This document shows, piece by piece, positions 1-6,854 of a stretch of DNA of 8,288 bases. The notes under the pieces are model-generated. The model was not told the DNA's origin, did not search any database, and was given only the letters and a program-made list of their open reading frames with translations. The DNA is taken from assembly GCA_023245565.1 (NCBI GenBank), contig JAHFKB010000039.1:1-8288 (forward strand), written 5' to 3'. Source of the DNA: an archaeon. GTDB lineage: Archaea > Nanobdellota > Nanobdellia > SCGC-AAA011-G17 > GW2011-AR18. Position 1 is the stretch's first letter, and each line of letters opens with the position of its first letter. The translations under genes were made by a program, and so were the position numbers.

Positions 1-120
1 TGGATTAGCTTCTGGAATTTATTTATCTGGATTGGTTAATTTAAATCACATATTTAATAATGATCTTATTGAAAATAATACTTATGGGGTTTATTTAAAT
101 TATACTAATAGTACAAATAT
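1..120 (+). repeat. Direct repeat copy 1 (120 bp visible, may extend upstream)
   Basis: These bases are identical, position for position, to 493-612, an offset of 492 bp or exactly 164 codons. Identity stops at base 121 (T versus A at 613). The left end is cut by the window, so 120 bp is a minimum. The copy encodes about 40 residues, from GLASGIY to NSTNI. Confidence 0.95.
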
Positions 121-2083
121 TTCTAGGAATGATTTTAAATTAAATACATTGACTAATGTATTTTTATCAAATAGTTATGGAAATTTAATTGATAATAATA
201 AATTAAATCGTAGTAGATTTGGTATACAAATTTCTGGTGGATCTGGAAACAATATTAGCAATGGGCTTGCTAATAGTAATTTAAATTATGGAATTTATTT
301 AAATGGAAGTAGTGGAAATAATTTAACCGGTAATACTTTTTATAATAATAGTTATGGGTTGGTTCTTGAGAGTTCTAATACAAATAATATAACTTTGAAT
401 AGTGTTTATAATAATACACAAGCTGGTATTTTTGTAAATGGAACTAGTAGTGGTAATAAATTATTTGGTAATACTATTTACAATCAAACTTCTGGATTAG
501 CTTCTGGAATTTATTTATCTGGATTGGTTAATTTAAATCACATATTTAATAATGATCTTATTGAAAATAATACTTATGGGGTTTATTTAAATTATACTAA
601 TAGTACAAATATAAGTATAAATAGAATAAGATTTAATTCTGGTTCTGGTGTATATATTTCTTTTGGTTATTTTAATAATTTAATAAATAATAATTTTACA
701 AATAATAGTGGTAGTGGTCTATACTTAAGTAATTCTCCTAGTAATAATATATTAGCTAATAATATTAGTTTAAATGTTCAATATGGGTTGTTGTTTAATC
801 AAAGTTCAAATAATATTATAAATAATAATTCAATTATAAATAATATTAATCATGGGGCTTATTTAATTTCTGGATCTAATAATAATACTTTATCTTTAAA
901 TAATTTAACTAATAATATTGGATCTGGGATTTACATTAATAATTCAAATAATAATACTTTAAATAATAATAATAGATTAATAAACAATGGTAATTATGGA
1001 ATTTATATTAACAGTTTATCTAACTTGAATATTATAAATAATTCTTATTTAATTAATAATAGTTTTGGAGGAATATATTTGATAAATAGTTTAACTTCAA
1101 TTTTACAAGATTCTTATTTCATAAATAATTCTAATTCTCAAATTAATGTTGTAAACTCTACTATTAATGGTGGTGGTTTAATAAATTTAAGCATTACAAA
1201 TATTTATGATATTAATATTAGTGGTGGTGGATTTTTAATTGATAATGGTTTAACTAGTATTAATACTATTAATGGAAATTATATAATTAATAATGCTAGT
1301 AATATTGCAATAAAAAGTTCTAGTTTAGCAAATTCTGGAGCTTCTGTAATTGGTTGTGCTTCTGGATCATTTAGTACTTGTACATTATTAACTTTAAATT
1401 TAAGTGTGATTAATATTACTGACAATGGTGCAGGAACTATAAATTTAACTATGTATTTTGATACTAGTTCTGGTGCAACTTCTTCTCAAGTAAAAATAGC
1501 TAAATATAATTCTGGATGGGATGTTGTTGGGCAATCATTTATAGATTTAACTTCTGGTAGAATTAGTTATAATCCTATTATTTCATTTGGAATATTTGGT
1601 GTTACTAAATTTGTTGATGCAGTTCCTAGTCCACCTCCAGCACCAAAAAAAGAAGATAATGGTGGAGGTGGTGGTAATAATAATCAAGATCAAGATCAAA
1701 ATAAACAAGAACAAAAAAACCAGGAAAATAATGAAGGTGGTGCACCAAATGGGATAAGTGTTAGTGTAAAAGGTGGAAGTATTAATATAAACAAAGGTGG
1801 AAATAATGCAAGAATAGTTGCTAGATTTGTGCAAAAAGATGGTGTTGAATTACCAAAATTAGATGTAGATATAGGTGTTGAAACATTAAGTAAAATACCT
1901 GCAAGAGTTAATGTTAATATAGGAAATTCTAGGGGTGTTGTTTTATCTGTATTTTTAATTCCAATTTTAACTTTAGTTGGTGGAATAGCTGAAGAGGTAA
2001 GTGGTTATAGCTTAGGATTAAATAGGTTGCTTGCTAGAATTAGATTGGCTAAAAGAGATATAGATGAAGAATATCCTTATTAA
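2..2083 (+). CDS. Asn-rich right-handed beta-helix surface protein, C-terminally anchored (5' partial)
   Basis: The frame is open to the window edge, so the N-terminus and signal peptide lie upstream; the TTG at base 32 is internal. Residues are numbered from the codon at base 2 (693 in view). Residues 1 to about 415 are imperfect repeats of about 22-25 residues of the type N-x-I/L-x-x-N-x-x-x-N-N-x-x-G-I-Y-L, the pattern of NosD/pectate-lyase-like parallel beta-helix coils. Next come a Cys pair (452, 460), a beta-rich segment (about 465-536) with a lone Trp and ending in an ISFGIFG-like strand, as often follows such helices, a Pro/Gly/Asn/Gln linker (541-584), another beta segment, a hydrophobic stretch (about 645-663) and a basic-acidic tail. 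The likely topology is a large extracellular part, one membrane span and a short cytoplasmic tail. Asn abundance creates many N-x-S/T sequons, so heavy N-glycosylation is possible. Ligand and role (adhesion, S-layer, sugar binding or cleavage) cannot be read from the sequence. Confidence 0.85.
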   Translation, partial: GLASGIYLSGLVNLNHIFNNDLIENNTYGVYLNYTNSTNISRNDFKLNTLTNVFLSNSYGNLIDNNKLNRSRFGIQISGGSGNNISNGLANSNLNYGIYLNGSSGNNLTGNTFYNNSYGLVLESSNTNNITLNSVYNNTQAGIFVNGTSSGNKLFGNTIYNQTSGLASGIYLSGLVNLNHIFNNDLIENNTYGVYLNYTNSTNISINRIRFNSGSGVYISFGYFNNLINNNFTNNSGSGLYLSNSPSNNILANNISLNVQYGLLFNQSSNNIINNNSIINNINHGAYLISGSNNNTLSLNNLTNNIGSGIYINNSNNNTLNNNNRLINNGNYGIYINSLSNLNIINNSYLINNSFGGIYLINSLTSILQDSYFINNSNSQINVVNSTINGGGLINLSITNIYDINISGGGFLIDNGLTSINTINGNYIINNASNIAIKSSSLANSGASVIGCASGSFSTCTLLTLNLSVINITDNGAGTINLTMYFDTSSGATSSQVKIAKYNSGWDVVGQSFIDLTSGRISYNPIISFGIFGVTKFVDAVPSPPPAPKKEDNGGGGGNNNQDQDQNKQEQKNQENNEGGAPNGISVSVKGGSININKGGNNARIVARFVQKDGVELPKLDVDIGVETLSKIPARVNVNIGNSRGVVLSVFLIPILTLVGGIAEEVSGYSLGLNRLLARIRLAKRDIDEEYPY
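493..612 (+). repeat. Direct repeat copy 2 (120 bp, in frame)
   Basis: Second copy of the repeat at 1-120, in the same reading frame inside the beta-helix gene. Silent codon positions also match, unlike the diverged coils elsewhere in the gene, so the duplication or a gene-conversion event is recent. Recombination between the copies would remove or add 492 bp without breaking the frame. Confidence 0.95.
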
Positions 2084-2085
2084 TT

Positions 2086-2097
2086 AAATTTAAAAAT
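2086..2097 (+). promoter_or_regulatory. Candidate TATA element for tRNA-Thr and the following genes
   Basis: A TTTAAAAAT-like element is centred about 28 bp before the first base of tRNA-Thr, the archaeal TATA-to-start distance, just after the stop codon of the beta-helix gene. The whole spacer is A/T, so the match is weak, and no clear BRE is seen. Confidence 0.35.
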
Positions 2098-2120
2098 TCA
2101 TTGTAAATTCTATAATTAAT

Positions 2121-2204
2121 GCCCTCGTAGCTTAGTGGTATAGTGCCACCTTGGTAATTAAACTAAATAGGTGGAGGTCGCGAGTTCAACTCTCGTCGAG
2201 GGCT
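2121..2204 (+). tRNA. tRNA-Thr (anticodon GGT) with a 12-nt intron
   Basis: The cloverleaf is complete. The 7-bp acceptor stem (2121-2127 with 2197-2203) is perfect. The D arm GCTT/TAGT has one T-T mismatch and an AGTGGTA loop. The anticodon stem is CCACC (2146-2150) with GGTGG (2170-2174), and the T arm GCGAG/CTCGT carries a TTCAACT loop. The 19-nt anticodon loop becomes the normal 7-nt TTGGTAA once 12 nt at 2157-2168 are removed, giving anticodon GGT (2153-2155). Discriminator U73 (2204) fits archaeal threonine tRNAs. CCA is not encoded. The loop contains C56, the target of the aTrm56 encoded 1.4 kb downstream. The mature form is 72 nt before CCA addition. A short T run follows directly, and the next gene begins 24 nt later. 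Confidence 0.95.
2157..2168 (+). other. tRNA-Thr intron, 12 nt, position 37/38
   Basis: The intron ATTAAACTAAAT lies between A37 and A38. With it in place a textbook bulge-helix-bulge forms: outer helix CCACC/GGTGG, 3-nt bulge AT^A, 4-bp central helix TTGG/CTAA (one G-T pair) and 3-nt bulge TA^A, each cut falling after the second bulge base. This fixes both splice sites and predicts removal by the archaeal tRNA-splicing endonuclease. Confidence 0.9.
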
Positions 2205-2228
2205 TTTTATTTACAAAAAGTTTAAATT

Positions 2229-2729
2229 ATGAAGTCTTTTCTTGTATTTATGGTTGAAGAAAAATTTAATTTAAAATCTGAATATTTAAAATTGAAAAAC
2301 AGATTTAGTGATTTACCTGAATTTGAAGATATTAATAATGAATTTGAAATAATTTCTATTGATAAAATTGATTTTTTATCAAGAAAAATAAGAAGAATTA
2401 TTACAGATAAAATTATTGCTTTATGTAAAATATTAGAAAATATAATTTATCCAAATTTACAAAATAATATATCAAATTACGAAACTAGTTTTTTTACTGA
2501 GGAAGAAAGAGAAAAACTTGTTAAATTACATAAAAACCTTATGACATTTGAAAGGTGGTCTTTAAATTTAGATGTTTTAGCTTTAAGTGAAGAGAAAGAT
2601 ATTGAATATATTTTAGAAGTTAATAAAGAGATTAATAATTTAAAAAAAGAAATTAGTGAAGTTGTTCTTAAGATGAAAAATTCTTGGAAAGAAGAATTAA
2701 AAGATGATGGAGAAAGGTACTTCGGATGA
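2229..2729 (+). CDS. Conserved helical hypothetical protein, operon partner of adenylate kinase
   Basis: A 166-residue soluble, highly charged, almost entirely alpha-helical protein with no signal peptide or membrane span. Charged helices dominate, with possible coiled-coil character at about 125-158 (alternating Ile/Leu/Val with Lys/Glu). It resembles helical proteins of unknown function that I associate with DPANN genomes, but I can name no family. ATG 2229 is the first start; ATG 2250 (residue 8, MVEEKFNLK) is equally plausible and gives a more typical hydrophilic N-terminus. Neither has a clear Shine-Dalgarno sequence. The stop overlaps the adk start as ATGA, implying translational coupling. 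It sits between tRNA-Thr and adk, which suggests a housekeeping role, but no function is assigned. Confidence 0.85.
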   Translation: MKSFLVFMVEEKFNLKSEYLKLKNRFSDLPEFEDINNEFEIISIDKIDFLSRKIRRIITDKIIALCKILENIIYPNLQNNISNYETSFFTEEEREKLVKLHKNLMTFERWSLNLDVLALSEEKDIEYILEVNKEINNLKKEISEVVLKMKNSWKEELKDDGERYFG

Positions 2730-3256
2730 AATTAATAATTTTAGGAGCGCCTGGCTCTGGCAAAGGAACACAAGCTAAATTATTAGCTAAAGATTTAAAA
2801 TTAAAACATATATCAACTGGAGATTTATTTAGAGAAGAATATAAAAAAGAAACTAAATTAGGAATTGAAGCACATAAATATTGGGGTAAGGGTAATTTAG
2901 TTCCTGAAGATATTACAAAAGATTTAATTTTGAAAAACTTACCTAAGAATAATTATTTATTAGATGGTTATCCTAGAACTATTTATCAAGCAAAGTTTTT
3001 AGATGAAAATTTTACTCCTGATTTTATTATTGTTTTAGATGTTCCATATCATACATTAAAATTTAGATTATTAAGAAGAGCTGAGATAGAAGGAAGAAGT
3101 GATGATACAGAAGAAATAATTAAAGAAAGATTTAAAGTTTATAGGAAACAAACATCACCTTTATTAAAGTATTATAAAGATAAAATTATTTTAGTTGATG
3201 GTGATAGAAAAATAGAAGAAATAGAAAAAGAATTAATTCCTATTTTAAAAAAATGA
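2726..3256 (+). CDS. adk: Adenylate kinase, short form
   Basis: Predicted to catalyse ATP + AMP <=> 2 ADP in the cytoplasm, balancing adenine nucleotides. The 176-residue protein starts with a P-loop GAPGSGKGT (7-15), followed by STGDL (30-34, AMP-binding region), DGYPRT (80-85, with the AMP-site Arg84 and Gln88), LID-side arginines 117/118, GRSDDTEE (123-130) and Arg135/140. The LID is a short loop rather than the zinc-binding or long LID of bacterial enzymes (about 210-220 residues), so it is a short AK like cytosolic AK1. Its family match is to the adk/NMP-kinase superfamily that bacteria and many DPANN archaea carry, not the archaeal AdkA type. UMP/CMP kinase activity cannot be fully excluded. 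It shares ATGA overlaps with both the upstream helical gene and the downstream SET gene. Confidence 0.93.
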   Translation: MKLIILGAPGSGKGTQAKLLAKDLKLKHISTGDLFREEYKKETKLGIEAHKYWGKGNLVPEDITKDLILKNLPKNNYLLDGYPRTIYQAKFLDENFTPDFIIVLDVPYHTLKFRLLRRAEIEGRSDDTEEIIKERFKVYRKQTSPLLKYYKDKIILVDGDRKIEEIEKELIPILKK

Positions 3257-3672
3257 AAAATATTTATTTTGGAAATACAATAAATAATGGAAAAGGGATA
3301 TTTGCTGCTAATAATATTAAAGCTGGTGAATTAATTTTTGTTGTTAAGGGGAAAATTGTAGAAGAAGGATATCCATCTATTGGTAAAGAACATTGGTTTG
3401 GCATAGAACCTAATTTTTGGATAAATGCTTCTAAAGATAATCCTATAATATATACAAATCATTCTTGCAATCCAAATATAGAAATAAGAAATAAATTTGA
3501 AATTGTTGCATTAAAAAATATTAATAAAGACGAAGAACTTTGTTTTGATTATTCATTAAATGAATTTGATCCTTTTTGGAAAATGGTATGTAATTGTGAA
3601 ACTATGTTGTGTAGAGGAATAATAGTGGGACGTAAACAAATTGAAAATAGAAGTTTTAAGATTAAATCATAG
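3253..3672 (+). CDS. SET-domain protein-lysine methyltransferase (predicted)
   Basis: A 139-residue minimal SET domain, predicted to transfer methyl groups from S-adenosylmethionine to lysine on a protein. Visible SET motifs are GKGIFAANNIKAGE (13-26, the SET-I start with the Gly-x-Gly turn), YTNHSCNPN (67-75, cofactor-binding pseudoknot) and DEELCFDYS (93-101, with catalytic Tyr100). A post-SET-like CNC...CRG cluster (Cys113, 115, 120) can bind zinc together with Cys72. There is no pre-SET or DNA-binding domain. The substrate is unknown; chromatin proteins, ribosomal proteins or translation factors are candidates. Its start overlaps the adk stop (ATGA), and its last 32 nt overlap the aTrm56 gene in another frame. 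Confidence 0.9.
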   Translation: MKNIYFGNTINNGKGIFAANNIKAGELIFVVKGKIVEEGYPSIGKEHWFGIEPNFWINASKDNPIIYTNHSCNPNIEIRNKFEIVALKNINKDEELCFDYSLNEFDPFWKMVCNCETMLCRGIIVGRKQIENRSFKIKS

Positions 3673-4150
3673 AATTGCAAGAGATGTTAGAGTTAGTACT
3701 CATGTTGCACTTACTTCTAGAGCTTTAGGTGCTTCTAGAATTTATTATAGTGGTCAAAAAGATAATAGTTTTGAAACTAGTGTAAATAAGATAACTGAAA
3801 AATTTGGTGGACCATTTGAAATTTTATTTGAGAAAAATGATATTGAATTAATAAAAGGGAAAAAAAGAGATGGTTTTACTATAATTCATTTAACTGTTTA
3901 TGGAAAAGATTTTAGAGAATTTGAAAAGACTAAGAATAGAAATTTATTTGTTGTTGTTGGCGGAGAAAAAGTTGAACCTGAATTTTATAAGTTAGCTGAT
4001 TTTAATTTAAGTGTAACTAATCAACCTATTTCTGAAGTTAGTGCATTAGGTATTTTTCTATATGAAATATGCGGTTATAGAGAAGATTTTAAAAATTATA
4101 AGTTAAAAGTCATTGGAAGTGAAAAGGCAAAACTTTTAAAGAAGTTATAA
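3641..4150 (+). CDS. trm56: tRNA (cytidine(56)-2'-O)-methyltransferase, aTrm56
   Basis: An archaeal SPOUT-class enzyme that methylates the ribose of C56 in the tRNA T loop using S-adenosylmethionine. The start VLRLNHRIARDVRVSTHVALTSRALGA-type region (residues 5-31) matches the family signature VLRLGHRxxRDxRxxTHVxLxARAxGA. The C-terminal knot region has VVVGGEKVEPEFYKLAD (about 103-119) and TNQPISEVSALGIFLYE, the conserved cofactor-binding part. At 169 residues the length is normal. The start is TTG 3641: the frame closes at a TAG 16 nt upstream, and the conserved N-terminus leaves no later start. The gene overlaps the SET gene by 32 nt. C56 is present in both tRNAs of this window. Confidence 0.93.
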   Translation: MKIEVLRLNHRIARDVRVSTHVALTSRALGASRIYYSGQKDNSFETSVNKITEKFGGPFEILFEKNDIELIKGKKRDGFTIIHLTVYGKDFREFEKTKNRNLFVVVGGEKVEPEFYKLADFNLSVTNQPISEVSALGIFLYEICGYREDFKNYKLKVIGSEKAKLLKKL

Positions 4151-4163
4151 TATAAAATCCTTA

Positions 4164-6854
4164 ATGAAAAGAGGTTTATTAATACTTTTTGTATGTTTAT
4201 TTTTAGTTAGCTCTGTTTATGGAGCAAGCTTATCTAATGTTAGCCTAAAAGGAAATAAATTTGGGCCTGGTGTTCCTTTTGAAGGTGGTTTACTTTTTAG
4301 TTTTACAGATACAAAATTTTCTGATACACAGATTGATTTCTTCTCTGGGACTTTAAAACTTAATACTTCTTTAGGCAGATTATTTAATGTTTCAAATGTT
4401 AAACCTAAAATAAATCCTGCTAGATATAATACTACTAGTTCTGGTTTTGAAGGATTAAGTGTTTCTGGTACAAAAACTGAAGTTGGTATTGATTTAAGAG
4501 GAAATAATAGAAATCCTGGAGAAGTTAGTTTAACAGGAGATTATGTAAGTTTTGATGTTGCTCCTGGACCTACTGCCCCTAGTGATTTAGTAATTTCGCT
4601 TGAAGATAAAGTATTATATAAATATCGTGGAGCAGCTTTAGATTTTAAAGATTTAGATAAAAGTTATTTAGTTGGTACTGCTGATGGTAATGCAGAAATT
4701 GGTGGTGGAGATGTTTTATGTCAACTTGTTAACTTAACAGATTCTAATCAATATAAATTAAAAGCAAAAATAAAGAAAAATCCTTCAACACCTGCTAATG
4801 TTAAACTTAATATATCTTTAAATGATTTTGATATGGGTTTTAGTAAACCAGATGATTGTGGAAACCCTAAAACACCTTGCTGTACATTAAGTGATGCTGG
4901 AAATGATTTTACTGAAGTTGGATGTACAGTAAATAAAATTGTTCCTGAGAATTCACTTAATTATATTTGTTTATATTCAACAGATGATAATTCAGAAAAT
5001 ACTTATTTTAGTATACAAACTGATAATGATAAACAATCATTTGCATTTGCTAATGGTGCAGCAATTGATGATAATTTTTACATATATGGTTCTTATATGA
5101 CTTATGATAAAACTTTAAGTCAAAAAACAAATGCTAAAGTTCCTAAAGATTTATTTGATGATTATATTCATAAAAACGGTTGTGGAAATGATTGTTTATT
5201 AATTCCTTTGAAAACTAGTATGTCTAATTCAGGTACTGTTGAATTAAGTGGTTTAAGTTTAAAATATAATTATCAAGTTAAACGTGAAGAGAAAAGTTTT
5301 AAGAAAATTACATTTATTCCTGAATCTTTAAGTTATAATGGAAATATTAATGTTGATCTTAGTAAATTAGATGAAGTTGTTTCTCCTTCTGTTGTTGGTA
5401 AATATGTATTTTATAATAAATTTGATGGTTTAGAAAGTGATAAAGTTAATTTTGAAGTTATTCCTGGACCTAAAGCATTTATTAGATATGGTCCTTTTAT
5501 GGCTGGAGCTAATGAACAAATTATTTTTGATGCTAGTGGAACTACAAATGTAGAAGGAAGAAATCTTACTTCTTATTTGTGGAGTTTTGGAGATGGTACA
5601 AATGGCAGCACAGGTGTTAGTGTTATGCATACTTATTCTATTCCTGGAGATTATGTTATAAAATTAAAAGTATTTGATTCTCTTAATATTTATGGTTATG
5701 ATAGTTTAATAATAAATATTCAGAATTCAAGCAGTGTTGATATTAGTGGTCTAATAAATCAAACTATATTAAATATAGGAAATTTTAAGAAAACTTTAGA
5801 ATCTGGCCCAGCTCAAACAAAAGATACTGCAAATTTATTAGGTATTTCTGGATTATTAAATAATTTAGAGTCTAATCTTACAAGTTTAAATAAACAATAT
5901 GGTGATATTTTAGCTGATGAAAAATTAACTGAGGCACAAAAAGTAAGTGCTGCTGCTCCTTTAATGGATCAAGTTAGAAACATAGGTAAACAAATTCCTA
6001 CAAGTTTAAATGTTGATAGTGCTAGTTTTAGTGCTAAAGTTACTGGATTAAATCAAATTCCTTCTTGTTGTGAATTTTTAACTGAAGTACAAAAAACTAA
6101 ATTGTTTAATGCGCAACAACAAGTTAAAGTTAATGCAGAAGCTAGAAGCATAAGTGTTAGTTATGCTGATGGAAGAAAAGAAAATTTTAATATTATTAAA
6201 AAAGATATAATTGGTGCTGGAATTAAAATTTATGAATTAGTTCCTTATGGAATTAATATTTTACCAGCTAATGTTATTGTTGGTGGACAAGTTACAGCGC
6301 CTGCACCAAACTTGTATAGTTTTGCAGGAACAAATCAAATAGTTTATAGAGTTGATACTTTAGATTTAAATCAAGCTTTACAAACTAAAACTATAGTCTT
6401 ACCTGAAAATCTTGAAAATTATACTGTACAATATACAGAACCTGAAGAACAAACTGAAATTCCTTCTGTGTGTGGAAATAGTATATGTGAAAGTGGTGAA
6501 GATGAAAATAGTTGTGCAAAAGATTGTAAGAGTAATAATGGTTTAATATTAACTTTAGGTATAATTGTTTTAATTATTGCTCTTGGTGTATTTGGATTTT
6601 TATTTATTAGAAATAGAATGATTAGAAAAAAATATGAAATTAAAGTAGGTGATCATGGTGGGGCTAGTAAAACATTTAAAAATGAAAAAGATCATAGTGC
6701 AGTAAAAGATTTTGTTGAACATTCATTACATTCTGGCCAAAGTGAAGATAAAATTAAAACTTCTCTTAAAGCTAAGGGATGGACTGAACAACAAGTTAGT
6801 AATGTTATTAATGAAGTTAAAGAAAGTAAGAGAAATGCGGGCCAAAGGCGATAG
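4164..6854 (+). CDS. Secreted PKD-domain protein with C-terminal membrane anchor and cytoplasmic tail
   Basis: This 896-residue protein has a Sec signal peptide (1-20, cut after VYG) and several extracellular beta-rich segments to about 432, including a Cys-rich patch CGNPKTPCC near 233. A PKD domain follows (about 433-522) with WSFGDG (473-478) and HTYSIPGDY from 489. Then come a helical stretch (about 525-615), a beta-rich segment, a Cys motif CGNSICESGEDENSCAKDC (770-788; paired Cys, acidic, possibly Ca-binding), one transmembrane helix (793-815), a basic stop-transfer and an 81-residue cytoplasmic tail. The tail ends in a helical hairpin (849-887) with a KGW motif (Trp873), like small helix modules in other DPANN proteins. 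PxPGP strings end two successive segments (VAPGPTAP, VIPGPKA), hinting at duplicated domains. It probably acts in the envelope, in adhesion or structure. It starts 13 nt after trm56, and its 3' end overlaps the minus-strand gene by 38 bp. Confidence 0.88.
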   Translation: MKRGLLILFVCLFLVSSVYGASLSNVSLKGNKFGPGVPFEGGLLFSFTDTKFSDTQIDFFSGTLKLNTSLGRLFNVSNVKPKINPARYNTTSSGFEGLSVSGTKTEVGIDLRGNNRNPGEVSLTGDYVSFDVAPGPTAPSDLVISLEDKVLYKYRGAALDFKDLDKSYLVGTADGNAEIGGGDVLCQLVNLTDSNQYKLKAKIKKNPSTPANVKLNISLNDFDMGFSKPDDCGNPKTPCCTLSDAGNDFTEVGCTVNKIVPENSLNYICLYSTDDNSENTYFSIQTDNDKQSFAFANGAAIDDNFYIYGSYMTYDKTLSQKTNAKVPKDLFDDYIHKNGCGNDCLLIPLKTSMSNSGTVELSGLSLKYNYQVKREEKSFKKITFIPESLSYNGNINVDLSKLDEVVSPSVVGKYVFYNKFDGLESDKVNFEVIPGPKAFIRYGPFMAGANEQIIFDASGTTNVEGRNLTSYLWSFGDGTNGSTGVSVMHTYSIPGDYVIKLKVFDSLNIYGYDSLIINIQNSSSVDISGLINQTILNIGNFKKTLESGPAQTKDTANLLGISGLLNNLESNLTSLNKQYGDILADEKLTEAQKVSAAAPLMDQVRNIGKQIPTSLNVDSASFSAKVTGLNQIPSCCEFLTEVQKTKLFNAQQQVKVNAEARSISVSYADGRKENFNIIKKDIIGAGIKIYELVPYGINILPANVIVGGQVTAPAPNLYSFAGTNQIVYRVDTLDLNQALQTKTIVLPENLENYTVQYTEPEEQTEIPSVCGNSICESGEDENSCAKDCKSNNGLILTLGIIVLIIALGVFGFLFIRNRMIRKKYEIKVGDHGGASKTFKNEKDHSAVKDFVEHSLHSGQSEDKIKTSLKAKGWTEQQVSNVINEVKESKRNAGQRR

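Noticed and set aside
32..34. TTG as the start of the beta-helix gene
   Set aside because: The frame is open upstream to base 2, and the preceding residues match those before the second repeat copy (GLASGIYLSG), so coding continues from outside the window.
1..1300. Repetitive pattern resembling a CRISPR or satellite array
   Set aside because: The periodicity is at protein level (22-25-residue beta-helix coils), units vary in length and sequence, and the frame stays open throughout.
1583..1834. 83-codon open frame on the minus strand
   Set aside because: It lies wholly within the linker and tail part of the beta-helix gene; its Ile/Thr/Phe-rich low-complexity product mirrors the Asn/Gly/Gln-rich sense codons.
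4145..4157. TATA-like string before the PKD gene
   Set aside because: It ends only about 6 bp before ATG 4164, so a transcript starting 25 bp downstream would miss the start codon; co-transcription with trm56 is simpler.
5430..5630. 66-codon open frame on the minus strand
   Set aside because: It is antisense to the PKD domain, which has clear family motifs; the product has no recognisable features or promoter.
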